Source: Podarcis raffonei (Eukaryota > Chordata > Lepidosauria > Squamata > Lacertidae). Taken from it: a stretch of 64,000 nt of DNA. Positions 43,966-52,833 of this stretch are shown piece after piece. The notes below the pieces were generated by a model. It did no database searches. It saw only the letters and a program-made list of their open reading frames with translations, and was not told the origin of the DNA. Position 1 is the stretch's first letter. Every line of letters begins with the position of its first letter. Where the stretch lies: assembly GCF_027172205.1 (NCBI RefSeq), contig NC_070614.1:1870001-1934000 (forward strand), read 5' to 3'. The translations under genes were made by a program, and so were the position numbers.

Positions 43966-44034
43966 GGCGGTGATTCACACGTGAGTGGACCCACCTCACT
44001 GCTGGTGCTGGGCAGCTCTCTGGAGTGTGTAAAG

Positions 44035-44220
44035 CAGGGATTGTCAACCTGGTCCCTACCGCCCACTAGTGGGCGTTTCAGGATTCTAGGTGGGCAGTAG
44101 GGGGTTCTATGGCACAAGCTGAATCCTCCTTCCATCGAGTGCTGGTGGGCGGTAAGGAAATTTTACCATCAAAAAAGATGCATTAGTGGGTGGTAGGTAT
44201 GAAAAGGTTGACTACCCCTG
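44035..44220. mobile_element. hAT MITE, 186 bp
   Basis: It starts cagggattgtcaacctggt; the right end, reverse-complemented, is caggggtagtcaacctttt. The exact 8-bp duplication gtgtaaag flanks it (44027-44034 and 44221-44228). The interior contains inverted copies of ggtgggcggta-like sequence. Non-coding. Confidence 0.88.
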
Positions 44221-44228
44221 GTGTAAAG

Positions 44229-45270
44229 CAAGGGGAAGTGATTCAATCTGAAATGCTCCCCTGGGACAGGCTGGATATAGTCTGTTGGTTAAGAATATAA
44301 GGGGAGCCCTGCAGCAGCAGCAGCAGCAGCGTCAGACATTTGGCAAAGGACAAGATGGCACCCCCATTTCATGCACAGAAGCTGGACTGGCAGCTGAATC
44401 TTGTCTGGATGCTGATGATGTCTTTGTGAGACAGCTTTGGGAGCACAGGGCAGGCTGCCCTCAGGGACTTCTTATTGCCACTCCCTATCATATGCCACCC
44501 AAGGCAACCCCTTCCACTACTAAACACACTTCAAGAATCAGACCAACTGAAACATGACTTTTTCTCTCCTCTCCTAAATCAGCCAAGGAACCTGGAAATG
44601 TAGTTCTGGCCTGTCACTATTCCTGAAGCTAAGGACTGTGTAAGAAAACTCCAACTGAGTTCTTCTGGGCAATAGCACCCCCCTGCCATTCCTCGGGGGG
44701 GGGGGATAAATGCAGATTTTGCTATGAATACACCCCTCACATTAGTGAAGGACTTTTTGCCTTTCTTACTGAGAAACTGAGCTATCTTGTCCTTCTAAGC
44801 AATGTTGTTCTCTAATGGGGCTGACTGCTTTTCAAGGCTGTTTCAAAGAGCACAGGGCTGGCATTTTCCAAAGATGATGAGCAAATCTCCTGAGTGTCGG
44901 TTGCTGGGGAGCAAGAGGACTGTGGCCTACATGCCCTATTTTTAGAAGGGCCATAAAAGCAATCGGCAGCAAAATGTCACTGTGTATTCTCCCTAACCCT
45001 ACAGGGTCCCAGTCAGCCATTCCCGCCAAGGAAGGCACCACAGTCTTCCCTCCCCCTCAGTTTGTTTTCTCTCTTCCCACTGTCACTCTGTGTTGTATCC
45101 TCCACACCCACCCACCCTTGCCACCCCAAGCAGGCTGATACTTCTCTCTTGTTTCTCTGTGGTCTGGCTGAATACTGTTGTGTCAAATAAGGCATTTATA
45201 CACATTCCTCTTCTAAATTCAGCCTGAAATTTGCTAGGAAGAAACACACAATTCATTGAGCCAGAGCACA
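44229..45270. other. Intergenic region between TMEM119 and ISCU 3' ends
   Basis: Contains a short (CAG)n run at 44313-44329 and a poly-G run at 44695-44704. No gene is identified. Confidence 0.4.
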
Positions 45271-48200
45271 GCATATATTATCTCTATTTATTTCTATATA
45301 GCATACACTGTACATAAAATAAATCTGAAACTTGTGCATAAACTGTCTGATCACACAATCCTTTTCTTTAAAACCCAAACTGGGGAATAAGGATAGGAAC
45401 ATGGTTGTTTCTGCCTTAATCTGCTGTTGGGGTAAATCTCCTCCCTCCCGGCTAGAAGAACATGCTGCTGGCAACGGGAAGGGAGATTCTTGCTGCCTCA
45501 TCTGCGGAAACAGCAGGAGAGGAACTTCTACCTTCTTTAGTCCCCAAAGATATCTAGAGTGGGCTCAATTTCCCTTCCTGTGGGGAGAGTTACAGGTCCC
45601 TGACTGTTCTCTCGTACCAGGCAGCTTTGCCCAAAGCTGAGATGGGGCTGCTCCTTGCAACAGCAGGCCATGCCCTAGCAAACATGTAGGCAATCGCCTC
45701 CTACACACTGAAAGCTGGAACGATTACTTATAGCAAAATTCTCACACTGAAATCACAAGAAGGTTCTTCTCTTTCCTCCCACATGTGGAAGGAAAACAGA
45801 AAAGCTGGTAGCAAAGATGATCAAGGCGACTGCCCTGAGGTGGTTCCAATGCAGCCTGACATTGTGCATGCTTCCAAAATGCACTAAGGTGATTTGTTGG
45901 CTCCTTGCTGTAATTGCCCTGCTAAATTACAATTGGAATGACAAGGTTGTCGCGGGACAGGCCTCTAGGCCTTTTGACACGCAGCACCTCCTTCTAGGCC
46001 ACGCTTGCATTTTTTCCTGGCTCACTGCTCTTCGGCCCCTGCTTCAACTTGTAATCTGCTAAGGCCGCCCTGATGGCATCTTCTGCCAGCACTAAGGGAG
46101 GAAGAACACAAGTGAAATATTACACTGGTTTAACAGCGGAAGTCGAATAAGCAAAATAATTTCAATCCTGAGTGCCAAGGGCTCTGGGAGAAGAGCCGTG
46201 CTTCTGGCTCTCTCCTGCAACTCAGCAGGCCAATTCACAACCTTGGCAGTAAACCCCCACATTCACCTTGTGGTGACCTTTAGGCATTTCTAAAGTGAAG
46301 GAGAGATTTCCTATGTGCCCAGATTTCTGAGTTTTGAGGGGTGTTCTTAGGCCAGTTTATGACTTAGCATGGGCATAGCACTTGTGCACAAATCAGTTCA
46401 CTTGCCTTCTCAGCATTCTTTACAACAGCCCCATAAAGATAAGCCAATATTATTCTCAGTGTCTCAACCCTGACTCCCTTTTCAACAGCCTTCCACTGAG
46501 TTTAACGGCAGGAACTATAACAGGAACTTCCTGGTTCAGTCTATCACAATGCTAGCTCCAGAACCAATTTCCAGCCTTCCCAAGGTTGGAGAACTTGTAG
46601 CTGTACAGATGTTGTTGGATTACAACTCTCCTTAGCACCAGAGAAAGGCATATGCCCTTATATTCTAGCTCTTCACTTTCTCTAAGAACATGCCAACAAC
46701 ATAGAAGGCATCGCTGTAAAAGAACTTCACTTACATCCACCTTTCTTGTTCATGATTGACTATTTGCATTTGGGGCCTTGTGGTGCTTCTTTCCAACAAC
46801 TTGTCTGCAAAGAGTTTCAATGGTAACAAAGGACAAAAAAGGTTACTTACTGGAGCAGTGCAATTTTACTGGAGGAAGGCAGAGCTCTTTAGCAATGTCT
46901 GTGTTTTTGATCTTCAAGGCTTCATCAACCTGAAACATACAAAAATTACTACTTAGCCTTCCATTTCATACCATGGACTTAGGCACACAGGACTACTGTC
47001 TTGCACTACCAGACTTCAGGTCTATCGAGTTCAGTATTGTTTAGAAGAACTGGCAGTGGTTCTTTCAGAGAAGGCATCTTCCCAGTCCTGCCTGGAGAAG
47101 CTGAGGATTGAACCTAATACTTTCTGAACACAAAACAGGTGCGTAAGCTACAACTTTTCCATAGCAACTGCTGCTAACTCTGCTCCACAGACACAATTTC
47201 ATTTTCTATTGGCAGCTTACTACCCCTCTGCTGGAAGCAGTATGCTTCTGAAACTGGTAGGAAGGGTGCTGCTGCAATCATATCCTGTCTGCAGGCTTCA
47301 CAGAATCATCTGGCTGATCACTGAGAACAGGATGCTGGACTAAAAGGACTTTTGGTCTGATCCAGCTACAGGCCTCCACAATTGACTTCCACATTATTAG
47401 ACTCTTAGGATGATGCATGCAAAATCTACCCTCCCTGGACTGGAAACGACTTTCTTCAAGCAGCCTAAGAGATGGTAATGCAGCATGAAAGGTTTTTTTT
47501 CCAAAACAAGGCCAAGGTATATATTGACAGGCATCAGACTTACCGTCTTGCCCTTCACCCATTCAGTAGCCAAGGAACTCGAAGCGATTGCTGACCCACA
47601 GCCAAACGTCTTGAACCTGGCATCTGTTATCTTTCCATTTTCATCTACTTCAACCTGAGGACATTTTCATGAGAGTGACTAAGCATTGCATTGAAATGAA
47701 AGAGACACTTCTCTTGCTCACAATCACAGAGAATAGAGGGTGAGAGATTGGAAGAGGCTTTATTGTCTCACAGCCTTTGGTGCCTCAAGGCAGCACTAAC
47801 TTACTTGCAGCTTCATGACGTCCCCACAGGCTGGTGCTCCCACAAGGCCAGTCCCAACATTCTTTGCATTCTTATCCAGGGAACCAACATTTCGTGGGTT
47901 CTCATAGTGATCAACAACCTGGAATTCAAAAGCAAAGGTTTGATGTGCATCTTCAGGGGACAAAGGTGAATCCTTGAATGAGATAATCATCCTGGACCCT
48001 TCCAACTCTGCAATTCTATGATTAGGGCTATTCACGTATCATTTAATGGAGTCGCAAAGTCTCTGACTGCCACCTACTGGAGACATTTCTTGACTGAGCC
48101 CTTGTCATCAGGGGTGTCTATCTTTGGATTTTCTGCATCATCACACAGGTGGCTGGACAAGGCAGCTTACAGGGACCCTTCCAATTGTTTGATTTCTGCC

Positions 48201-49925
48201 ACTCAGTCCAGCACAACTTAAAGAGATCCCCAAGAAATGACTAAAACTTATCCCAGTCTCATAAAATATCTGTCAAGGGGAGGGGGAGTGTCTGCAATGC
48301 CCTGTGTACACAACCTTGTAGTCAAAGTGCTCCTCCACATTATGGGCAGGAGAAACAAACAGCATGGCCCTTCGAACCCAGCAGGGAATATACTGGTACA
48401 CAGTATCTAGCCAATACTAATACCAGTTCTAAAAGGGACGCGGGTGGCGCTGTGGGTTAAACCACAGAGCCTAGGGCTTGCTGATCAGAAGGTCGGCGGT
48501 TCGAATCCCCGTGATGGGTTGCTCGGTCCCTGCTCCTGCCAACCTAGCAGTTCGAAAGCACAGAAGTGCAAGTAGATAAATAGGTACCACTCTGGTGGGA
48601 AGGTAAATGGCGTTTCCATGTGCTGCTCTGGTTTGCCAGAAGCGGCTTAGTCATGCTGGCCACATGACCCAGAAGCTGTACGCCGGCTCCCTCAGCCAAT
48701 AAAGCGAGATGAGCACCGCAACCCCAGAGTCGGTCACAACTGGACCTAATGGTCAGGGGTCCCTTTACCTTTAATACCACTTCTAAGCCAGCTGTCTGCA
48801 AACCCCCACCACTGTGCGCCGTTTCCTGCCTCTCCTTCTGTGCCTCCTTTTGGTATACCACCCTTCATATGCCAGCTCTCTGACTATGTTAGCCCTGTTC
48901 CTTCTGCATCCTTCCTCCTTCCCTCCATGAATCACACCAACTCCCACAGCTTATGATTACCATTAATCATTCCTAGAGCACATGGATTTCACTAAGCATT
49001 GTACACAAGAGCAAGGCAGTCCCTGCCTGCAGGCTAACAGTCTAGAAGCCATAATACAAAATGGAAAAGGGATGAGAGTAAAAAAGGGCAACCTCTACCC
49101 TGCCCCACTGCGAGGCCTTTCCCCATGCCTCCCTCTGACCACCAGCTATTTGTTAAAGGTCACCACTCAATTTATTATTATTTTTTTAAAAATGAAGTGT
49201 CCTCATTATTTATACTAATTAACTCCTCCCAGGCATCTATTCTGTTTGAAGCCCACTAAACTGTCCCCTCCCCAAATCTATGCAGGCTTCCCTTCTCACC
49301 CTCTTTCTGGTGTTCCACTCAGTTTCCAGCCACCCTTGTTGTATCAGCCCCAGGTCTACAAAGATCCCCAATCCTACCTTAGTCCCCCAAATCCTTATCA
49401 CATCCCCTCTTCAACCCCCCCGGTTACCCCCAACACCCCTTATGACCCCCATACCTGCGCAGCGTTCCCTTACACCCCCTTGTGATGTCCCCCATAATCC
49501 AGCTACCCATTCAGAATGACAGCCGCTGCCTTATAGAATCACGGAGCTGCAGAGCGGAAGGGGCCCTCCAAGGGTCCTCGAGTCCGCCCTCCTGCGATGC
49601 AGGAGTGACGGCTGAGGAACCCTGACAGGTGGCCGCCTGGCCTCTGCCTCTCAAAACCCTCCAGGGAAGGAAGGAGGGTCCGCCACCTTCTGAGGGACCC
49701 CCCCCAAAACCCCTGTTCTGCTGGGTCCTCCCCCCTCGCCCGCCTTTCCCCTGCGACCCTCAAAGCCCCCCTTGAGTGAGCCAGCCCCCGTCCCCTACCT
49801 TCTCGTGGTATCCCGCGGCGAGGGGAGCCTGGGCCGGCCCAGGCCTCAGGAGAGCCGCCGCCGCCCGCTGCGCCACGCTCGCCCTCAGCGCCGCCATCTT
49901 GTCTGCTGGAGGAGGACTGCGACAC
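45270..49925 (-). CDS. ISCU: ISCU, mitochondrial iron-sulfur cluster scaffold protein (five coding exons)
   Basis: The complete gene on the minus strand. Coding exons are 49897-49799, 47918-47805, 47654-47544, 46929-46851 and 46091-45994; each intron is GT-AG, and the joined frame is 501 nt (166 residues; human 167). ISCU is the scaffold on which NFS1-ISD11-ACP and frataxin assemble [2Fe-2S] clusters in the mitochondrial matrix. Residues 1-33 form an Arg/Ala-rich mitochondrial targeting peptide. The cluster ligands are all present: Cys64 and Asp66 in GAPACGD, Cys90 in FGCGSA, and His132/Cys133 in KLHCS. The chaperone-recognition motif LPPVK is at 126-130. The C-terminus [14 protein letters not shown] differs from the lysine-rich mammalian tail. 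A 3' UTR of about 700 bp ending near 45270 is proposed from AATAAA at 45292-45287. The gene is head-to-head with SART3. Confidence 0.95.
45287..45292 (-). terminator. ISCU: Putative ISCU polyadenylation signal
   Basis: The plus strand reads tttatt, i.e. AATAAA on the ISCU strand, about 700 bp after the stop codon. It is the first clear hexamer in a region without repeats. Use is not proven. Confidence 0.45.
45994..46091 (-). CDS. ISCU: ISCU coding exon 5
   Basis: Completes the split Met135 codon (a|tg), then [17 protein letters not shown] and a divergent tail to TAG at 45996-45994. Preceded by ttcctcccttag, a good acceptor. Confidence 0.93.
46851..46929 (-). CDS. ISCU: ISCU coding exon 4
   Basis: Encodes [20 protein letters not shown] then VKLHCS: the LPPVK chaperone motif and the last two cluster ligands. 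Acceptor tgtttcag, donor gtaagt; ends in phase 1. Confidence 0.94.
47030..47170 (-). mobile_element. tRNA-derived SINE fragment in ISCU intron 3
   Basis: The plus strand reads gttcagtattgtttagaaga, actggcagtggttctttcag and ggattgaacctaatactttc, the reverse complement of the SINE family at 39360. A CR1-type terminal fragment (+) follows at about 47275-47385 with aggatgctggactaaaagga and ctgatccagctacaggcc. Confidence 0.55.
47544..47654 (-). CDS. ISCU: ISCU coding exon 3
   Basis: Encodes [20 protein letters not shown] then [17 protein letters not shown] (37 codons, phase 0 both sides), with the Cys90 ligand. Acceptor atgtcctcag, donor gtaagt. Confidence 0.95.
47805..47918 (-). CDS. ISCU: ISCU coding exon 2
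   Basis: Encodes [20 protein letters not shown] then [18 protein letters not shown] (38 codons), nearly identical to mammals, with Cys64 and Asp66. Acceptor tttgaattccag, donor gtaagt. Confidence 0.96.
47985..48026 (+). mobile_element. CR1 LINE terminal fragment in ISCU intron 1
   Basis: cctggacccttccaactctg then caattctatgatt is the CR1 terminal sequence on the plus strand, antisense to ISCU, ending about 70 bp upstream of exon 2. Confidence 0.65.
48433..48771 (+). mobile_element. Squamate tRNA-derived SINE, complete, in ISCU intron 1
   Basis: It begins agggacgcgggtggcgctgt (A-box-like tggcgctgtgg), carries the B box ggttcgaatcc near 48499, then cctgctcctgccaacctagc, agcggcttagtcatgctggc, cacatgacccagaagctg and ends ggtcaggggtccctttacct. 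The near-identical 15-bp flanks taatacca(g/c)ttctaa (48418-48432 and 48772-48786) are its duplication. It is antisense to ISCU. High similarity to the family consensus as I recall it suggests a young copy. Confidence 0.88.
49535..49708 (-). mobile_element. CR1 LINE 3' end in ISCU intron 1, sense to the gene
   Basis: On the ISCU strand: cagaaggtggcggaccctcc, ttccctggagggttttgaga, ggcggccacctgtcaggg, cactcctgcatcgcaggagg, gaggacccttggagggcccc and ctccgtgattctat. It is the ordinary CR1 3' order but unusually rich in CpG, as expected within an unmethylated CpG island. It begins about 90 bp after the exon 1 donor and ends the segment copied at 24541-24842. Confidence 0.75.
49799..49897 (-). CDS. 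ISCU: ISCU coding exon 1
   Basis: 33 codons, [20 protein letters not shown] then [13 protein letters not shown], a mitochondrial presequence followed by the start of the mature scaffold (YHEK, human YHKK). The ATG at 49897 is in the context caagATGGCGGCG. Donor gtaggg at 49798. An upstream in-frame ATG at 50026 is judged to be 5' of transcription or UTR because mammalian ISCU starts at MAA. Confidence 0.93.
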
Positions 49926-51717
49926 AGGAGACAAGGACGGCGCGAGATTGTGACGCCACGCCTGCAGCGCCAGATGAGGCCACAGCGCCCTGCTGAGGGC
50001 AAAACGAAACGGGCGTCATTAGCCACGCCCTGCGGGAGGAATAAACTTAACCCGCCCGGGGTGGGAATTAACCTGTTGCTGCCTGGATGTTATTGTCATG
50101 ATTGTTATTTGTCTTATTATTATCGTTATTATTATTATTGCAAGTTTTGATTTGTTGCTTTGTCTGCAGTCCTAATTCCACTTGGGCGCGAATCCTGCTG
50201 AATTCAGTTTGATTTACTTCTCAGTAGACATTATGTACATACATACATAATTCTATTTTAATTCCATCTTTCTAGGGTTCAAACCATGCTCCATGCGGCT
50301 TACAACATGAAAAAGCACAATTCCAACGTAACAACAGTAGTCATAAATAATAAATATAACAAAAAACACATAACCAAGCATAAATCAGAGTACTGTAACA
50401 TCTGAAATGAAATTCAAAAGATTACAGTCAATAACTGTAACAACCCACCCACCTCCCAACAAAACCTCTTAAAGAATTCCCAGGCCCGAGGCTGTTCAGC
50501 GCCACAGCTTTCGTCAGGCCCTCACCCTCCCAGGCCTAGTGCGGGGAAAGCCGGCATCATTTGTACGCCGCTGACGCCACCCAATGCGTTTTAGCTTTGG
50601 GGTGCAAAGGAGCTATGTTTTTTTGCTTTGTTGCCTTTTATTTATTAGAACTGTTTCTATCCCACTTTTCATGTCAGCATCACAAGGCAGGGGACACAAA
50701 AACACATTAAACGACATTGAAACTTACAGAAAAAATAGTAGTCAGGCCAAAACCGGTATTTGCTGACCATAATTACTGTACTTAATTATTGAGAGCATAA
50801 ATGTTTAGCAGTCATGAGAGAATGCCATCAGTGTTGGCATCCGCTTTGATTTTACAGTTTTATATGTACTTTTACACTAATTATTTTATTTATTGACTAT
50901 TTTATTGGGAAGTATGCAAATAATAGGAGTAAATAAATGATTTATTATTTGAAGCAGGTATGCGTGTGCGTAGAAATATTTTTATTTATGGCCTGACAAG
51001 ACTCTGGAGAGGACTAAGCTTTTATGCGTGGCTCTTGGGCCCCCATCACCCAACCAGGGGCTCTGGAGCAAATTTAATGCAGCTTTAAGAGCAGATGCCT
51101 CCCCCCTCTCTCAGCGTCCCTGCTCTGGCAAATGGGTTGGCCTATTTTGAAAGTTACAAAGGTAAAGCAACTTCTGATCCTCCACTCAGCGACGAAGCTC
51201 CCTCGGAGGCCACTCTACGGAAAAGACGGGATATCAGTGTCATAGCACACACACAACCCCCCCGAACACACGAGACACAATCAAACAGGAAGGTCTCCTG
51301 CGCAAGCTCCTTTCTAGCCAAAGGAACCAGAGCAGCGGCGCGCTGACACACTCAACATGGCGGCCCCGGCCTGCCTTTCCCTGAGCGATGGAGAGGGTCC
51401 TTCTGTCCTTCCTGAGGCAACTGCGGCACGCCGAGATTTTGGGAAAGCCGGACATTTATGCCCCTTCGAAAAGAACCAAATGGCGATGCCCTTCACCTGC
51501 CGAGGACGCTTCCTGTCCAGCAGCCCTTCTTAAGAGCTCTGCGGGACCGACACCCCCCGCTTTGTTTGTACCAGACGCCTTCGGAGCAGCAACTGCCTCT
51601 ATTATTCAGTCAGGCGTTAGAGCAGGGCAGCCCAGAAGCGCGGCGGGCGAAAAGGCTGGCGGGAGGGGGCCTTTCCTTGAGTGGGAGAGAAGCGCGGGCG
51701 CGCGGCGGCGGCACAAA
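49898..51717. promoter_or_regulatory. Head-to-head ISCU/SART3 promoter interval
   Basis: The two start codons are 1.8 kb apart and transcribed outward. GC-rich ends (49898-50060 near ISCU; 51080-51717 near SART3) flank an AT-rich middle built largely of minus-strand L2-type tails at about 50215-50420 and 50628-50730. In other vertebrates the two genes are also divergent, so a formerly compact bidirectional promoter has probably been pushed apart by insertions. YY1-like ATGGCGGC motifs occur at 49897 (-), 51356 (+) and 51718 (+). Confidence 0.55.
50215..50420 (-). mobile_element. L2-type LINE tail
   Basis: tctagggttcaaaccatgct, ccatgcggcttacaacatga and an AT-rich run with aaataataaatataacaa match L2-type 3' tails read in reverse (accgcatg-type motif plus AT repeats). 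Truncated to about 200 bp. Confidence 0.45.
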
Positions 51718-51906
51718 ATGGCGGCCGTTGGCGGAGCCGCTGAGGAAGAGATGCGGGAGGCGCGGGCCTCGGAAGATGAAGGCGAGAAGGAAGGCGACGG
51801 CGAAGAGGAAGAAGCGGATGGGGAGTCCGAGGAGTCCTCCGGGGAAGGCGAGGATGAGGACGCGGAGAAGGAGAACGAGGCCGAGATCCAGCGCCTGGAA
51901 GAGCAG
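51718..51906 (+). CDS. SART3: SART3 coding exon 1
   Basis: 63 codons from MAAVGGAAEEEMREARASED to EAEIQRLEEQ; acidic (E/D runs), shorter than the human N-terminus and poorly conserved until IQRLEEQ (human IERLEEQ). Donor gtgagg. The frame is open upstream to an ATG at 51388; the conserved start and the aaaATGGCGGCC context favour 51718. Confidence 0.9.
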
Positions 51907-52778
51907 GTGAGGGCCGCGCGGGGCGGGGCTGCGGCGGAGAAGGCCACGCCCCCGCCCGAAGCGAAGACAGGGCCGGGGGGGGGCGAGGAGGGTCGCTTTT
52001 GATCTCTCTCTTCCTGCGTGAGCCTGGACATCCTCCCCTCCCCTCGCCGTGGGCTTGGGGAGGAGCCCCCCCCCCGGGTTGTGGCGCTCTCGGGGGTGCA
52101 GCTGGCAGCACCGAGCTGCCTGACGCCGAGGCAGATCGTTTAGTTCGTTATCTTGCTGCCTTTATATCACACCTTTTCCTTCCTCGTTTATCATTGTTAT
52201 AACTTACTCACTTTTATGCCACCATTCATCCGAGGATCACAGAGCCGTTCGCTTCATAGAAACACAATGATATGTAACAATAACAAGCAGACATTCCCAC
52301 CCCCACCCCCACCCCCCGATTCATTAATTAAAGAAAGGCCTGGGAGAGGAGGGATGTTTTTGCTCAGCACCTAAAGATACGCAACAAAGGCGCCAGGTGA
52401 GCCTCCCTGCGGAGAGTGTTCCACAAGCGGGGACCCACCCCAGAAAAGGCCCATTCCCGTGTTGCCACCCTCCAGGCCTCTCGTGGAGGGGGCACGCGAA
52501 GAAGGGCCTCCGGTTATGCTTGCGGGGTCCGGGTCAGTTCACATGGGGAGAGGTGAGGTAGGTTGGGCTGAAAGTGAGTGGCTGAAGCCCTGGTCTCCCC
52601 AGCTCTTAACCACTGTGCCACACTGGCTCCTGTTGGCCTAATTAACTCAGTTTAAAATGCACAAGAAGTCTTTCCCAGCCCTGCCTGGAGGAAGCAGGGG
52701 TTGCACCTGGGACCTTCTACATGCAAACCTGGTGTTCTACTACTGTCCTCCAATGTAGGCAGATCCCCTGTGCCTCTG

Positions 52779-52833
<55 letters not shown>

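Noticed and set aside
44285-44557. Poly-glutamine ORF from the (CAG)n run
   Set aside because: Short triplet run in intergenic DNA; the frame has no other support.
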